Shown one piece after another: positions 18,329 to 27,425 of a DNA stretch of 37,986 nt; position 1 is the first letter of the stretch, and each line of letters begins with the position of its first letter. The DNA lies in contig MFZQ01000025.1 of NCBI GenBank assembly GCA_001789445.1, positions 1-37,986 on the forward strand. Direction: 5' to 3'. The stretch is from Candidatus Roizmanbacteria bacterium RIFCSPHIGHO2_02_FULL_40_13b (GTDB lineage: Bacteria > Patescibacteriota > Microgenomatia > UBA1406 > HO2-37-13b). Below the pieces are notes generated by a model, which had not been told where the DNA came from, ran no database searches, and saw only the letters and a list, made by a program, of their open reading frames with translations. The position numbers were made by a program, and so were the translations under genes.

Positions 18329-19180
18329 TTAATTACTAAGCGTTGAGGACATCATATCGAGAAGTTCCCCCGTTATGCTTGCCTGACGCAACTTATTACG
18401 CAAAAGTGTAAGCCCATCGATAATTTCTCCTGCACTATCTGTCGCATTCTTCATCGCCATCATTCGTGCACTATGTTCACTTGCCTGGGAATCTAGAATT
18501 GCTCCACGGATCGTTTCGGTTAAGTAATCAATAAGAAGTGGCTCTACAATTTCTTCAGCACTTGGCTCAATTAGATAATTTCCTACTTGAGCTTTCACTA
18601 CTTCATCAGTGTTTTTTTTCACATTTTTGACCGGTAGGAGCATTTTTTTAATCGGAGAAAACTGAAATGAAGATTTAAATTCGTTGTACACCAGATAAAC
18701 GCTATCATAGTTATCTAATTCATATTCAGATATGGCAAGGGAAAATATAGCAGATGCTGATTCTTCAAAAACAGGTTCGCTTGAAAAATCTGCAAGAATA
18801 GTCCCCTTTATTTTTGTAATAAAATCAGCTGCTTTTTTTCCAAGCACAATGAAATCATTTTTTGATGTATCAATATCAGAAAAAATAAAACGTAGAAGAT
18901 TAAAATGAAAGCTTCCGGCAAGACCTTTATTTGATGAAATAATAATAATTAAGTTTCGTCCACCTTCTTTTTTATTTGCGAGTAAACCACTCTTTAATTC
19001 GGCATTATCCGAAAGAACCCGATTAATCATCCCTTCGAGAGTTTGGCGATACAATTTACCTTCTTGAGCGGTAAGCTGCGCTTTTTTCATTTTAACCGCA
19101 GAAACCATCTGCATCGCATTTGTTATTTTCTTCACATTTCCAATTGTTTTTATTTTTTTTCGTACTTGTCTAAAATTCAT
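18329..19180 (-). CDS. atpG: ATP synthase gamma subunit
   Basis: A 283-residue central-stalk subunit. The N-terminal coiled-coil helix [32 protein letters not shown] and the C-terminal helix [39 protein letters not shown] carry the family signature. Between them is the Rossmann-like domain ([16 protein letters not shown]). It overlaps the end of atpA by 4 nt (ATGA), which indicates translational coupling. Confidence 0.97.
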   Translation of the reverse strand: MNFRQVRKKIKTIGNVKKITNAMQMVSAVKMKKAQLTAQEGKLYRQTLEGMINRVLSDNAELKSGLLANKKEGGRNLIIIISSNKGLAGSFHFNLLRFIFSDIDTSKNDFIVLGKKAADFITKIKGTILADFSSEPVFEESASAIFSLAISEYELDNYDSVYLVYNEFKSSFQFSPIKKMLLPVKNVKKNTDEVVKAQVGNYLIEPSAEEIVEPLLIDYLTETIRGAILDSQASEHSARMMAMKNATDSAGEIIDGLTLLRNKLRQASITGELLDMMSSTLSN

Positions 19181-20679
19181 AGTTTTTGTTTCTTTATAAA
19201 CATTTCAGCTATTTTGTGTAATTCTTTTTCAGATCCTTCTTCAATTTTTTTGTCTATCTCTATCTTCTCAAGTAATTTTGTATGCGATGTTTGCATAAAG
19301 TCATTGAACTCAATTTCAAGCGCTTCAATTTTGGCTACCGGTATCGCATCTAAATACCCATTCGCTCCCATCCATAAAATAGCAACTTGGGCAGATAGTG
19401 ACAGCGGTGCATTCTTTTTTTGTCGCAAAAGTTGCGTCATTCGAGCTCCACGATCTATAAATTGCTTTGTTTTATCATCAAGTTCCGATTCAAACTGTGC
19501 AAACGCGGCAAGTTCTCGGTATTGTGCTAAATCATTTTTCAGCTTTCCAGCAACTTGTTTCATTGCCTTCGTTTGCGCCGAGCTTCCCACACGTGAAACA
19601 GAGATTCCAACATTAATTGCTGGTCGAATCCCAGAATTAAAAAGGTCTGTTTCCAAAAAAATTTGACCATCAGTAATTGAGATTACATTTGTAGGAATGT
19701 ATGCAGATACGTCTCCCTCAAGTGTTTGAATAATAGGAAGGGCAGTTAGTGAACCGCCACCGTATTTTTTATCAATTTTTGCGCTTCGCTCAAGTAGTCG
19801 TGAATGAAGGTAAAACACGTCTCCCGGATATGCCTCACGTCCCGCAGGACGACGCAAAATAAGTGATATTTGTCGATATGCCCATGCGTGTTTGGTCAAA
19901 TCGTCATACACTACCAAAACATCCTTACCTTTCTCCATGAAATATTCACCAATTGTAGTTGCAACATATGGGGCAATGTACTGCATAGCGGCAGAGTCGG
20001 ACGCTGTGGCAGCAACAACAATCGTATATTCCATCGCTTTTTGTTTTTTCAGAAGTTCGATAAGTGTTGCAGTAGTCGATTTTTTTTGTCCAATAATTGT
20101 GTAAATACAAATCATGTCACCTTTTTTCTGATTAAGGATTGTATCTATTGCAATAGTACTTTTTCCCGTTCCGCGGTCACCAATAATAAGTTCTCGCTGT
20201 CCACGACCAATGGGAACAAGTGCATCAATCGCTTTTATTCCGGTTTGAACAGGCTCGCTTACTGACTTTCGATAAATAATACCTGGAGCAACTTTTTCAA
20301 CTTGATACTTTTCAGTAGCCTTAATACTTCCTTTACCATCTATAGGTGAACCTATTCCATCAACAACTCGCCCAATGAAATCATCAGAGACAGCAATACT
20401 GAAGACGTCCCCCGTTGCCTCGACAGTTTCTCCTTCTTCAATTAATTCGTAGTTTCCAAATACAATTGCCCCAACTCCATCTTCAAGCAAATCAATGACC
20501 ATTCCGGTACTTCCTGCTTTAAAACGGAGCATTTCTCCATAAGAAACTGTTTGTAAACCATCGATGAAAACAACCTCATCTTTTACTTCTCGCACCGTTC
20601 CTACGTGTGTTTTGATAATAGCACCACTCTGTTTTCCACTACCCTCAATTTCCTGTAATATTTCATCAACTAAATTCAT
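19177..20679 (-). CDS. atpA: ATP synthase alpha subunit
   Basis: A 500-residue regulatory F1 alpha subunit. The P-loop is GDRGTGKST at 167-175; the third position is G rather than the usual Q of GDRQTGKT. The arginine-finger region [23 protein letters not shown] and the mid-region [24 protein letters not shown] are typical. The length is normal. It overlaps atpH by 4 nt and atpG by 4 nt, so stoichiometry is probably kept by coupling. Confidence 0.98.
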   Translation of the reverse strand: MNLVDEILQEIEGSGKQSGAIIKTHVGTVREVKDEVVFIDGLQTVSYGEMLRFKAGSTGMVIDLLEDGVGAIVFGNYELIEEGETVEATGDVFSIAVSDDFIGRVVDGIGSPIDGKGSIKATEKYQVEKVAPGIIYRKSVSEPVQTGIKAIDALVPIGRGQRELIIGDRGTGKSTIAIDTILNQKKGDMICIYTIIGQKKSTTATLIELLKKQKAMEYTIVVAATASDSAAMQYIAPYVATTIGEYFMEKGKDVLVVYDDLTKHAWAYRQISLILRRPAGREAYPGDVFYLHSRLLERSAKIDKKYGGGSLTALPIIQTLEGDVSAYIPTNVISITDGQIFLETDLFNSGIRPAINVGISVSRVGSSAQTKAMKQVAGKLKNDLAQYRELAAFAQFESELDDKTKQFIDRGARMTQLLRQKKNAPLSLSAQVAILWMGANGYLDAIPVAKIEALEIEFNDFMQTSHTKLLEKIEIDKKIEEGSEKELHKIAEMFIKKQKL

Positions 20680-20957
20680 ATATGGTTTGCAAGTAATCTA
20701 TCTAACCGGCTGGCTAGTGATCCATCAATAACCGTCGAGCCTTTTGCAACAACAAATCCAGCAAGGATCGATTTGTCAACAAGATATTCTATCTCACCTG
20801 TTTTTGTTCCCCCACCAAACTTCTTCTCAAATGTCAATTTTTCATTAGTAGATAATGCGTATGGAGTTTTGACAATGATACGCGATTCTGTTAAATCCCG
20901 TATCTTTTGTGTAATTACTATTTTTAGCTTAGCGCGCGTTGATTTATCAAGTTCCAT
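20676..20957 (-). CDS. atpH: ATP synthase delta subunit, C-terminal domain only
   Basis: A 93-residue protein placed between atpF and atpA, where delta belongs. It matches only the C-terminal part of delta/[57 protein letters not shown], including the GG-V-V...IDGS...RL pattern. Full-length delta has about 175-180 residues, with an N-terminal six-helix bundle that holds the top of F1 through the alpha N-termini. That domain is missing, and atpF ends 1 nt upstream, so it was not lost by a wrong start choice. Either F1 docking is different here or another protein supplies it. Confidence 0.85.
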   Translation of the reverse strand: MELDKSTRAKLKIVITQKIRDLTESRIIVKTPYALSTNEKLTFEKKFGGGTKTGEIEYLVDKSILAGFVVAKGSTVIDGSLASRLDRLLANHI

Positions 20958-20958
20958 G

Positions 20959-21453
20959 TTAGTTTAACGTATCTGCTTTTTTTAATAGATTCGCTACAAT
21001 TTGCGACTGTTGTTTACTATCGAGTGAATCTCTAAGTACCAATCGTACAAGTTCACCGCTTGTGGTCATAACATCTTCCTTGACGCGGTCTCGCAGTACT
21101 TTTTCCTCTTCTTCAAGTTGTTTTTTGAGCTGTGCTTTAAGCATACCTACTTCCTCTTGTGCCTTAAGTCTTCCTTTTTCCTCAATTTTTTTTGCTGAAT
21201 TTTTTGCGTCTTGGATGATTTCGGCGGCTTCTTTTTGAGCTTTTTCAACAATCTTTTTTTCTCGTTCTTCCATCTTTGACTCCTCAAGTAGCATTTTTTC
21301 AGTCATTCTATCTTTTTCCTTTTCAGCTTCTTGTTGTTTTTTTATGAATTCAAAAAATGGCTTCGCCATAAATTTTTTGAAGATAAGAAAGAACAGGCCG
21401 AAATTAATCAGTTGTGCCAATAATAGCTTACCATCAATACCTAATGCTTCCAT
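20959..21453 (-). CDS. atpF: ATP synthase b subunit
   Basis: A 164-residue peripheral-stalk subunit. One transmembrane helix is at about residues 9-26 (LAQLINFGLFFLIFKKFM), followed by a long charged coiled coil (residues 38-135) and the delta-binding C-terminus. Its ATG is 5 nt after the atpE stop and its stop is 1 nt before atpH. Confidence 0.95.
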   Translation of the reverse strand: MEALGIDGKLLLAQLINFGLFFLIFKKFMAKPFFEFIKKQQEAEKEKDRMTEKMLLEESKMEEREKKIVEKAQKEAAEIIQDAKNSAKKIEEKGRLKAQEEVGMLKAQLKKQLEEEEKVLRDRVKEDVMTTSGELVRLVLRDSLDSKQQSQIVANLLKKADTLN

Positions 21454-21458
21454 ATATT

Positions 21459-21700
<242 letters not shown>

Positions 21701-21710
21701 ATAATTTATA

Positions 21711-21804
21711 ATTGTTAAATTGTTAAATTGTTAAATTGTTAAAGTGTTATGAAGACAAAAAATATATTTACAACAATTTAGCAATTTAATAATTTAGCAA
21801 TTTA
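21711..21804. repeat. TTGTTAAA-type repeat between atpB and atpE
   Basis: Tandem AATTGTTA units at 21711-21746 are matched by inverted AATTTAGCAATTTA units at 21774-21804, with about 30 nt between. The left and right parts can pair into an AT-rich hairpin. Similar units occur inside gatA (28636-28706). Confidence 0.6.
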
Positions 21805-22527
21805 TTAATGATGTTCCGCTGTTGACATACTCAAAAATACTGCGCTTAACATGCTAAAAACGATCGCCTGAATAAATCCAACAAATATCTCAAGCATCAG
21901 AAAAGGAAATGATGCCAGAATCGGAATGAGAAATGCGACTACTGAAATAAGCACTTCTCCGGCGAATATATTTCCAAAAAGTCGAAATGCAAACGATAAG
22001 ACCTTTGATATCTCTGAAACAATTTCTAATATTCCAGTAAAAAAAGCTATCGGGCCACTAAAATTTAAAAACTTCCCGACAAATTTTTTTATTCCAATAT
22101 ATTTTATACCATACACTTGAATAAGTACAACGGAAATAAGAGCAAGGGCGACAGTTGTATTTAAATCAGCTGTTGCGGCACGCAGTATTGGTACAGATTC
22201 ATGACCTTCACGAATAAGGATACTACCAACTCCGGGAATGAGCCCAATCCAGTTTGAAAGTAAAATAAAGAAGAAAAAAGCCCCCAATACGGGAAAAAAT
22301 ACCGTTACTTTTTCTTGTAGAACTGATTTATATAAGTTGTAAAGTTGGGTTAAAATATATCGAATAAAAAAAACAAAGGTTGAATTTGTATCTCGCGATT
22401 TAATTTGAAACAAAAAACTAAGTGCCACAAATAATACTGTTAGAATTAACGATGCAAGAAGTGAATTAGTAATTCCCTGTCCCAAAATATGGAATATTAC
22501 TTCTGGTTTAATACTGATGTGCAACAT
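21805..22527 (-). CDS. atpB: ATP synthase a subunit
   Basis: A 240-residue proton-channel subunit with five or six transmembrane helices. The essential Arg is R182 in SFAFRLFGNIFAGE, the most conserved segment of the family, and the last helix ends FIQAIVFSMLSAVFLSM. The His-rich end (AEHH) is the C-terminus. Start ATG at 22527 overlaps the stop of the preceding small atp gene. Confidence 0.97.
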   Translation of the reverse strand: MLHISIKPEVIFHILGQGITNSLLASLILTVLFVALSFLFQIKSRDTNSTFVFFIRYILTQLYNLYKSVLQEKVTVFFPVLGAFFFFILLSNWIGLIPGVGSILIREGHESVPILRAATADLNTTVALALISVVLIQVYGIKYIGIKKFVGKFLNFSGPIAFFTGILEIVSEISKVLSFAFRLFGNIFAGEVLISVVAFLIPILASFPFLMLEIFVGFIQAIVFSMLSAVFLSMSTAEHH

Positions 22528-22730
22528 TAGAATTCTTTCGTTAGCTTATACAAATTATAAAAAGTACTTACCGTTCCTAAAATGATCAAAATAATTACAA
22601 AAACACCTTTTGTTTTAAATGTATTATCAAGAAACAAACCCAAAAAAACTCCAACAAGAAGTGGAGTAAGTAAATAATACCCGATATTAAGCGATTTGGC
22701 AAGAAGCAAATTGGTTTTTTTATCTATCAT
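22527..22730 (-). CDS. AtpI/AtpZ-like small membrane protein
   Basis: A 67-residue protein with two transmembrane helices (about residues 14-34 and 41-61) and the central LGLFLDNTFKTKG loop, typical of the F0F1-ATPase gene 1 / AtpZ family that precedes atpB. AtpI-type proteins help assemble the c ring; AtpZ types may carry Mg/Ca. It begins within the dnaE stop codon (TAATG) and overlaps atpB by 1 nt, so it links dnaE to the atp cluster. Confidence 0.8.
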   Translation of the reverse strand: MIDKKTNLLLAKSLNIGYYLLTPLLVGVFLGLFLDNTFKTKGVFVIILIILGTVSTFYNLYKLTKEF

Positions 22731-25700
22731 TAGTTTCTTGAAACCTTCTCCAGATCAACTGCATTTTCAATTAAAACTGTTAAATCATCATCTTTAGCAT
22801 CAACTTTTCCTTTGAGTAGGACCACACCATTCGCCTTCCAGATTTCTTTTGTTGTATCAAATAATTTAGGAAAGATAATCATTTCAATTGAGCCAGTTTC
22901 ATCAAAAACAGATACAAATGCCATTTTGTTGTTATTTTTTTTTGTAGTGACTATCTTCACTCTTCCAATGCTCCCCGCAACTATAACTGACTTTCCTACA
23001 TCTTCGCCCGTTATTTCTCCAATTTTTTTATTTACTTTTCTCCTAATGATTGACTCAAATTGTGAAAGCGGATTTTTATCGACCGAAAAACCTAAAACTT
23101 CCCGCTCCATTGCAATGTATTCGCTTGTATCCTTAGACTCCTCTGGGAGTTCATCAATATACTTTTTTGTTTCCTTACTCGTAAAAAGGGAAAATTGGCC
23201 AGACTCCATTCCTTTCTTCTCTCTGTTTACTTCCTCAAGAGCAGCGGGATAATAGGAAAGTAGCGCTATTCTATTTCCAAATGCATCGAATGCTCCCGCT
23301 TTAATAAGACTTTCAACTGTTTTCTTATTCACTTTACGCGTGTCTACACGCAGTAGGAAGTCCTTCAATCCAGAAAAATTACGCACTTTTTTTATTTCAA
23401 CAATTGATTCAATTGCTGAATCTCCAACATTTTTTATTGCAGATAATCCGAATCTAATTACACCTCCCTCAATTGAAAAATCAAGAGAGGATTTATTAAT
23501 ATTTGGAGGAAGGACCGTGATCTCAAGCGCTCGGCATTCGTCAATCGCCTGCATCATTTTCAACTCTCTAACTCCACCTGCAGACCCTTGAAGCTCGGCA
23601 GAAAGAAGGGACGTCATGTACTCTACCGGATAGTTTGCTTTCATATACCCTGTCCAGTAAGCTATAAGCGCGTATGAGGCTGAATGAGCTTTGTTAAATC
23701 CATATGCCGCAAACTTCTCAATAAATCCATAGATTTTATCAACAACAGCTTGTGAATATCCATTATTGAGGGCACCCTCTCTAAATTTTGCCTCGCTCAC
23801 TTTCATAAGTGCCTTCTTTTTCTTACCAATTGCCATCCGGAATGTATCTGCTTCAGAAAGAGTAAAACCGGCAAGTTTATGTGCAATCTCCATGACTTGC
23901 TCCTGATACACTAAAACACCATATGTTTCTTCAAGCGTTTCCTTTAGGTCTTGATGTAAATACTTTATTTTTGATGGATTCTTTTTTCCTTCTAAAAAAC
24001 TAGGAATAAGGTCCATTGGTCCAGGTCGATAGAGAGCAACCATAGCTGAAATATCTGTCATTTTGGTTGGAATTAAATCTTTTGCAAGTTTGCGCATTCC
24101 ACCTGATTCAAGCTGAAATACTCCAACAGTACGACCAGAAGCGATTAAATCATATGTTTTCTTATCATCAAGCGGTACAGTATGAATGTCAATTTTTTCT
24201 CCTTGCGTTTGCTCTACAAATTTAATTGCATTTTCAAGTATGGTGAGATTACGAAGTCCTAAAAAGTCCATTTTCATAAGTCCAATTGCCTGACCATTTG
24301 AAACAGCATTCAGATCAAGACAGTACATATCGTATTGGGTTATTATGCGATCTCCTTTTGCCTCGCGCTGTAGAGGCACATATTCGGTTAAATCTTTATC
24401 TGCGATTATGACCCCAGCCGCATGTACTGATGAATGTCGAGCCAGGCCTTCGACTTTGCGGGCAATATCAAGTATTTTTTTTACTTCAATTTCAGTTTGA
24501 TACGCTATTTTAAGTGGGGGATTTTCGTCTATCGCTCGTTCAATAGTCATCGCAAACCCTTGTTTTCCAAGTGGAATCATCTTCGCAATTCGATCTCCAA
24601 GGCTGTATGAGTATCCGAGTGCTCGAGTCACATCACGAACCGCCAGACGAGCCTCCATACGCCCAAACGTGATAATTTGTGCCACTTTCTCACTTCCATA
24701 TTTTTCTGTAACGTATGCTAAAACCTCATCTCGCCGTGTGTCTGCAAAATCAATATCTATATCGGGAGGAGTTGGCCTGTCAACTGTCAGAAAACGTTCG
24801 AAGGGAAGATTGTAATCAAGCGGATTAATGTCGGTAATTCTAAGAATATAACTAATAATTGAACCAGCAACTGATCCTCTTCCTGGACCAACCGCAATAC
24901 CATGATCTTTTGACCAGTTCACAAAGTCAGCCACAATGAGAAAGTAGGTAGCATATCCTTTTGTTGAAATTACATCAAATTCGTAATCAATTCTCTGTTT
25001 AATAAGTGGATCCTTCATATCAAGGTTTCGACCTCCCACTCGTTCTAAAATAAGATCCATCAAATGATCAGAGGATGTTTTTCCTTTTGGCAATGGGTAG
25101 TTAGGCACAATCCATGTTCCAGACGGTATTTCTACATTACACAGATTAGCTACTTTTTGGGTGTTGTCAAGAGCCTCTGGATAATCTGAAAAAATTTCTC
25201 GCATTTCAACTTCTGTTCGCAGATAAAACTCCGGTGTCTCAATCATTGAAAGTGGCCTATTTTTTTCATGAATTGAATGTTGTGTTTGAATACAGAGTAA
25301 TATTTCTTGTGCGTACGCATCTTCTTTTTTTAGATAATGAACGTCATTTGTTGCAACAAGTGGAATTCCGAATTTTCTGGAAAATTCAACAAGTGTTTTA
25401 TTTACGAGCTCAAGATCGTCAACGTTGTTATACCTCTGTAGTTCAATATAAAAATTGTCCTTAAAAACCGACATATATTTTTTTAATATCGCTTCTGCTT
25501 TTTCTGGTTGATTGTGCCGTATTTGGGTATTAATTTCACTGTTCAGGCAACCTGAAAGGGCTATAATCCCCTCTCCATATTTTTCAAGAAGTTCAAAATC
25601 AATACGCGGTTTGTAATAGTAGCCTTCTAAATGAGCCATCGTTACAAGCTTTATAAGATTTTTATATCCTGTATAATTCTTGGCAAGAAGCACGAGGTGA

Positions 25701-25954
25701 AATTGATCCCGCTCACCACTCTTCTTATCAAATCTACTTTCTGCAGCCTTATATGTTTCAACACCAATAATTGGCTTTATTCCAGCATTTTTTGCCGCGG
25801 TATAGAATCGATATGCGCCGTACAGTGCCCCATGATCGGTAAGCGCAACAGAGCTTTGACCTTGTTCCTTTACTGCTGTAACCAAATCATCTATTTTTAT
25901 AAGTCCATCAAGTAGTGAATACTCTGAATGGACATGGAGGTGTGTAAATGCCAT
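22730..25954 (-). CDS. dnaE: DNA polymerase III alpha subunit
   Basis: A 1074-residue DnaE1-type replicative polymerase. The PHP domain opens with THLHVHSEYSLLDG (H5, H7, H9). The catalytic aspartates D398 and D400 lie in PPDIDIDFAD, preceded by GPGRGSVAGS. The fingers (GLARHSSVHAAGVI), the helix-hairpin-helix region (about 800-880) and a C-terminal OB fold (SVIVAGSIGRVKIVTTKKNNNKMAFVSVFD) follow. The length is typical and no intein is seen. It sits between gatB (1 nt gap) and the atp cluster (1 nt overlap), an unusual place. Confidence 0.98.
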   Translation of the reverse strand: MAFTHLHVHSEYSLLDGLIKIDDLVTAVKEQGQSSVALTDHGALYGAYRFYTAAKNAGIKPIIGVETYKAAESRFDKKSGERDQFHLVLLAKNYTGYKNLIKLVTMAHLEGYYYKPRIDFELLEKYGEGIIALSGCLNSEINTQIRHNQPEKAEAILKKYMSVFKDNFYIELQRYNNVDDLELVNKTLVEFSRKFGIPLVATNDVHYLKKEDAYAQEILLCIQTQHSIHEKNRPLSMIETPEFYLRTEVEMREIFSDYPEALDNTQKVANLCNVEIPSGTWIVPNYPLPKGKTSSDHLMDLILERVGGRNLDMKDPLIKQRIDYEFDVISTKGYATYFLIVADFVNWSKDHGIAVGPGRGSVAGSIISYILRITDINPLDYNLPFERFLTVDRPTPPDIDIDFADTRRDEVLAYVTEKYGSEKVAQIITFGRMEARLAVRDVTRALGYSYSLGDRIAKMIPLGKQGFAMTIERAIDENPPLKIAYQTEIEVKKILDIARKVEGLARHSSVHAAGVIIADKDLTEYVPLQREAKGDRIITQYDMYCLDLNAVSNGQAIGLMKMDFLGLRNLTILENAIKFVEQTQGEKIDIHTVPLDDKKTYDLIASGRTVGVFQLESGGMRKLAKDLIPTKMTDISAMVALYRPGPMDLIPSFLEGKKNPSKIKYLHQDLKETLEETYGVLVYQEQVMEIAHKLAGFTLSEADTFRMAIGKKKKALMKVSEAKFREGALNNGYSQAVVDKIYGFIEKFAAYGFNKAHSASYALIAYWTGYMKANYPVEYMTSLLSAELQGSAGGVRELKMMQAIDECRALEITVLPPNINKSSLDFSIEGGVIRFGLSAIKNVGDSAIESIVEIKKVRNFSGLKDFLLRVDTRKVNKKTVESLIKAGAFDAFGNRIALLSYYPAALEEVNREKKGMESGQFSLFTSKETKKYIDELPEESKDTSEYIAMEREVLGFSVDKNPLSQFESIIRRKVNKKIGEITGEDVGKSVIVAGSIGRVKIVTTKKNNNKMAFVSVFDETGSIEMIIFPKLFDTTKEIWKANGVVLLKGKVDAKDDDLTVLIENAVDLEKVSRN

Positions 25955-25955
25955 A

Positions 25956-27347
25956 TTACTTTTTCAGTGCGGTTGTTAACCTTTCTTTAACAAGTGATGG
26001 GTCTGCCTGTCCATTCATTTCTTTCATAACTTTCCCTACTAGGAACATGATAACCGTTTCCTTACCCGATTTGTAGTCAGAAACTGCCTTTTCGTTTTCT
26101 TGTACAACTTTGGTGATTGATTGTGAAAGCGCTACTTCGTCCGTTTTGACTTGTTGAGTGGCTGTAGATGCTTTTTGTATAGAAACTTCAGGTGAATCCT
26201 GAGAACTTATTCGCTTATTAACGAGCATACTCGCTAATTTTGCTGGAGTAACCACACCGAGATCCTTCTCCGCCGGCTGGCGGATCAGGATGACAAGTAA
26301 TTGTTCAAAGTAATTAATAAGTAATGGATCGTGCGTAATGATAAACGCATCCTCAAATTTGATTGAGTGCTCGTTTACATACTTTTCAAGTTGAGCTGTA
26401 GGTAGTTCAGGAAGCGGTGGATTTTTTTCTTCCTCTGAAAACTCAAGTTGGGGAATGTCGGGTTCTGGGAAATAGCGATAATCATGTGCCTCCTCTTTAC
26501 TTCGTTGGGAAATTGTTTTTCCTGTTGCTTCGACATACCCTCGGGTTTCTTGAACAGGAGTTTCACCTTTTTCTAAAATCTCTATATGTCGTGTAACTTC
26601 ATAATCAATCGCATTCTTCACAAATTTAAACGAATTTATATTTTTAACTTCTACTTTATAATTCGGCAATTCCACTCCTCCCCCTAACTTCTCCTCCTCT
26701 CCTCCGCCCCCCCCAATCTCCCTATCCTCTCCTCCCCTCCTCGCTACCGAGATATTCGGTTCCAGCCTCATCGATCCTTCTTCCATATTTACATCTGAAA
26801 CTCCGAGTGATCGAATAAGTGTTTGGAGCTCCTCAAGAAATCTTTTTACATCGGAAGAATCGTGAAAATCTGGTTCAGTTACGATCTCGACCAGAGGCAC
26901 TCCTGAACGGTTATAGTCGACAAGTGATACTTTACCATCATGAATGAGTTTTCCAGCATCCTCTTCCAGATGAACTCTTCGGATTCTGAATTTTTTTTTA
27001 TTCTCAATCGAGTCGAAGTGAACCGAGAAGCTTCCGTGTTGTCCAATTGGCTCATCGTACTGGCTCAACTGAAAGCTTTTAGATAAATCAGGGTAAAAAT
27101 AGTGCTTCCTATCAAACTTTGAAATATTTGGTACAGTACACTCCAGTGCTTGTGCAATCTTAATCGTCCACTTAATTGCCTGCTTATTAGCAACAGGTAA
27201 TGCACCAGGGAGTCCTAAGCACACTGGACAGGTTTGCGAGTTGGGAGCCTTTCCAAACCAATCGGCGGGACATCCACAAAACATCTTCGACTTCGTTGAA
27301 AGCTCAACATGGATCTCAAGTCCAATTACTGGAATGTAATTATTCAT
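25956..27347 (-). CDS. gatB: Aspartyl/glutamyl-tRNA amidotransferase subunit B
   Basis: A 463-residue GatB, the kinase/transamidase subunit that converts Glu-tRNAGln or Asp-tRNAAsn to the amide form. It begins PVIGLEIHVEL, has the four-cysteine zinc site (C24, C26, C40, C43) and the active segment FDRKHYFYPDLSKSFQLSQYD. The YqeY-like tRNA-binding tail ends at KERLTTALKK. Two insertions are odd: residues about 203-224 are almost all G/E/R and encoded by a C/T-rich run, where family members go straight from EPNISV to KVEVKN; and residues about 352-362 (ILIRQPAEKD) come from a CCGCC/GGCGG palindrome. Both keep the frame. Confidence 0.95.
   Translation of the reverse strand: MNNYIPVIGLEIHVELSTKSKMFCGCPADWFGKAPNSQTCPVCLGLPGALPVANKQAIKWTIKIAQALECTVPNISKFDRKHYFYPDLSKSFQLSQYDEPIGQHGSFSVHFDSIENKKKFRIRRVHLEEDAGKLIHDGKVSLVDYNRSGVPLVEIVTEPDFHDSSDVKRFLEELQTLIRSLGVSDVNMEEGSMRLEPNISVARRGGEDREIGGGGGEEEKLGGGVELPNYKVEVKNINSFKFVKNAIDYEVTRHIEILEKGETPVQETRGYVEATGKTISQRSKEEAHDYRYFPEPDIPQLEFSEEEKNPPLPELPTAQLEKYVNEHSIKFEDAFIITHDPLLINYFEQLLVILIRQPAEKDLGVVTPAKLASMLVNKRISSQDSPEVSIQKASTATQQVKTDEVALSQSITKVVQENEKAVSDYKSGKETVIMFLVGKVMKEMNGQADPSLVKERLTTALKK
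26270..26283. repeat. CCGCC/GGCGG palindrome inside gatB
   Basis: CCGCCGGCTGGCGG followed by ATCAGGATGACA. The tail CAGGATGACA also ends the repeats at about 16903, 27394 and 37001, so this looks like a member of the same dispersed set lying in frame in gatB. Confidence 0.55.
26676..26741. repeat. C/T-rich low-complexity tract inside gatB
   Basis: About 66 nt of nearly pure pyrimidine on the plus strand, including a run of nine or more C. On the coding strand it is purine-rich and reads as G, E and R codons. It is a likely site of slippage. Confidence 0.65.
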
Positions 27348-27364
27348 TTTTATATTATTTCACA

Positions 27365-27425
27365 CCGAGATCTTTCACTTCGTTCAGGATGACACAGTGT
27401 CATTCTGAGTGGAACGAAGAATCTA
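27365..27425. repeat. TGTCATTCTGA-type inverted repeat between gatA and gatB
   Basis: The halves GATCTTTCACTTCGTTCAGG plus ATGACAC and GTGTCATTCTGAGTGGAACG plus AAGAATC face each other. Such TGTCATTCTGA...GAAGAATC elements occur in many bacterial genomes. The gatA stop codon (TAG, 27423-27425) lies at its edge. Confidence 0.65.

Noticed and set aside
21711-21804. The tandem TTGTTAAA units considered as a CRISPR array.
   Set aside because: The units are about 10 nt, have no spacers and no cas genes are near. They are simple repeats.
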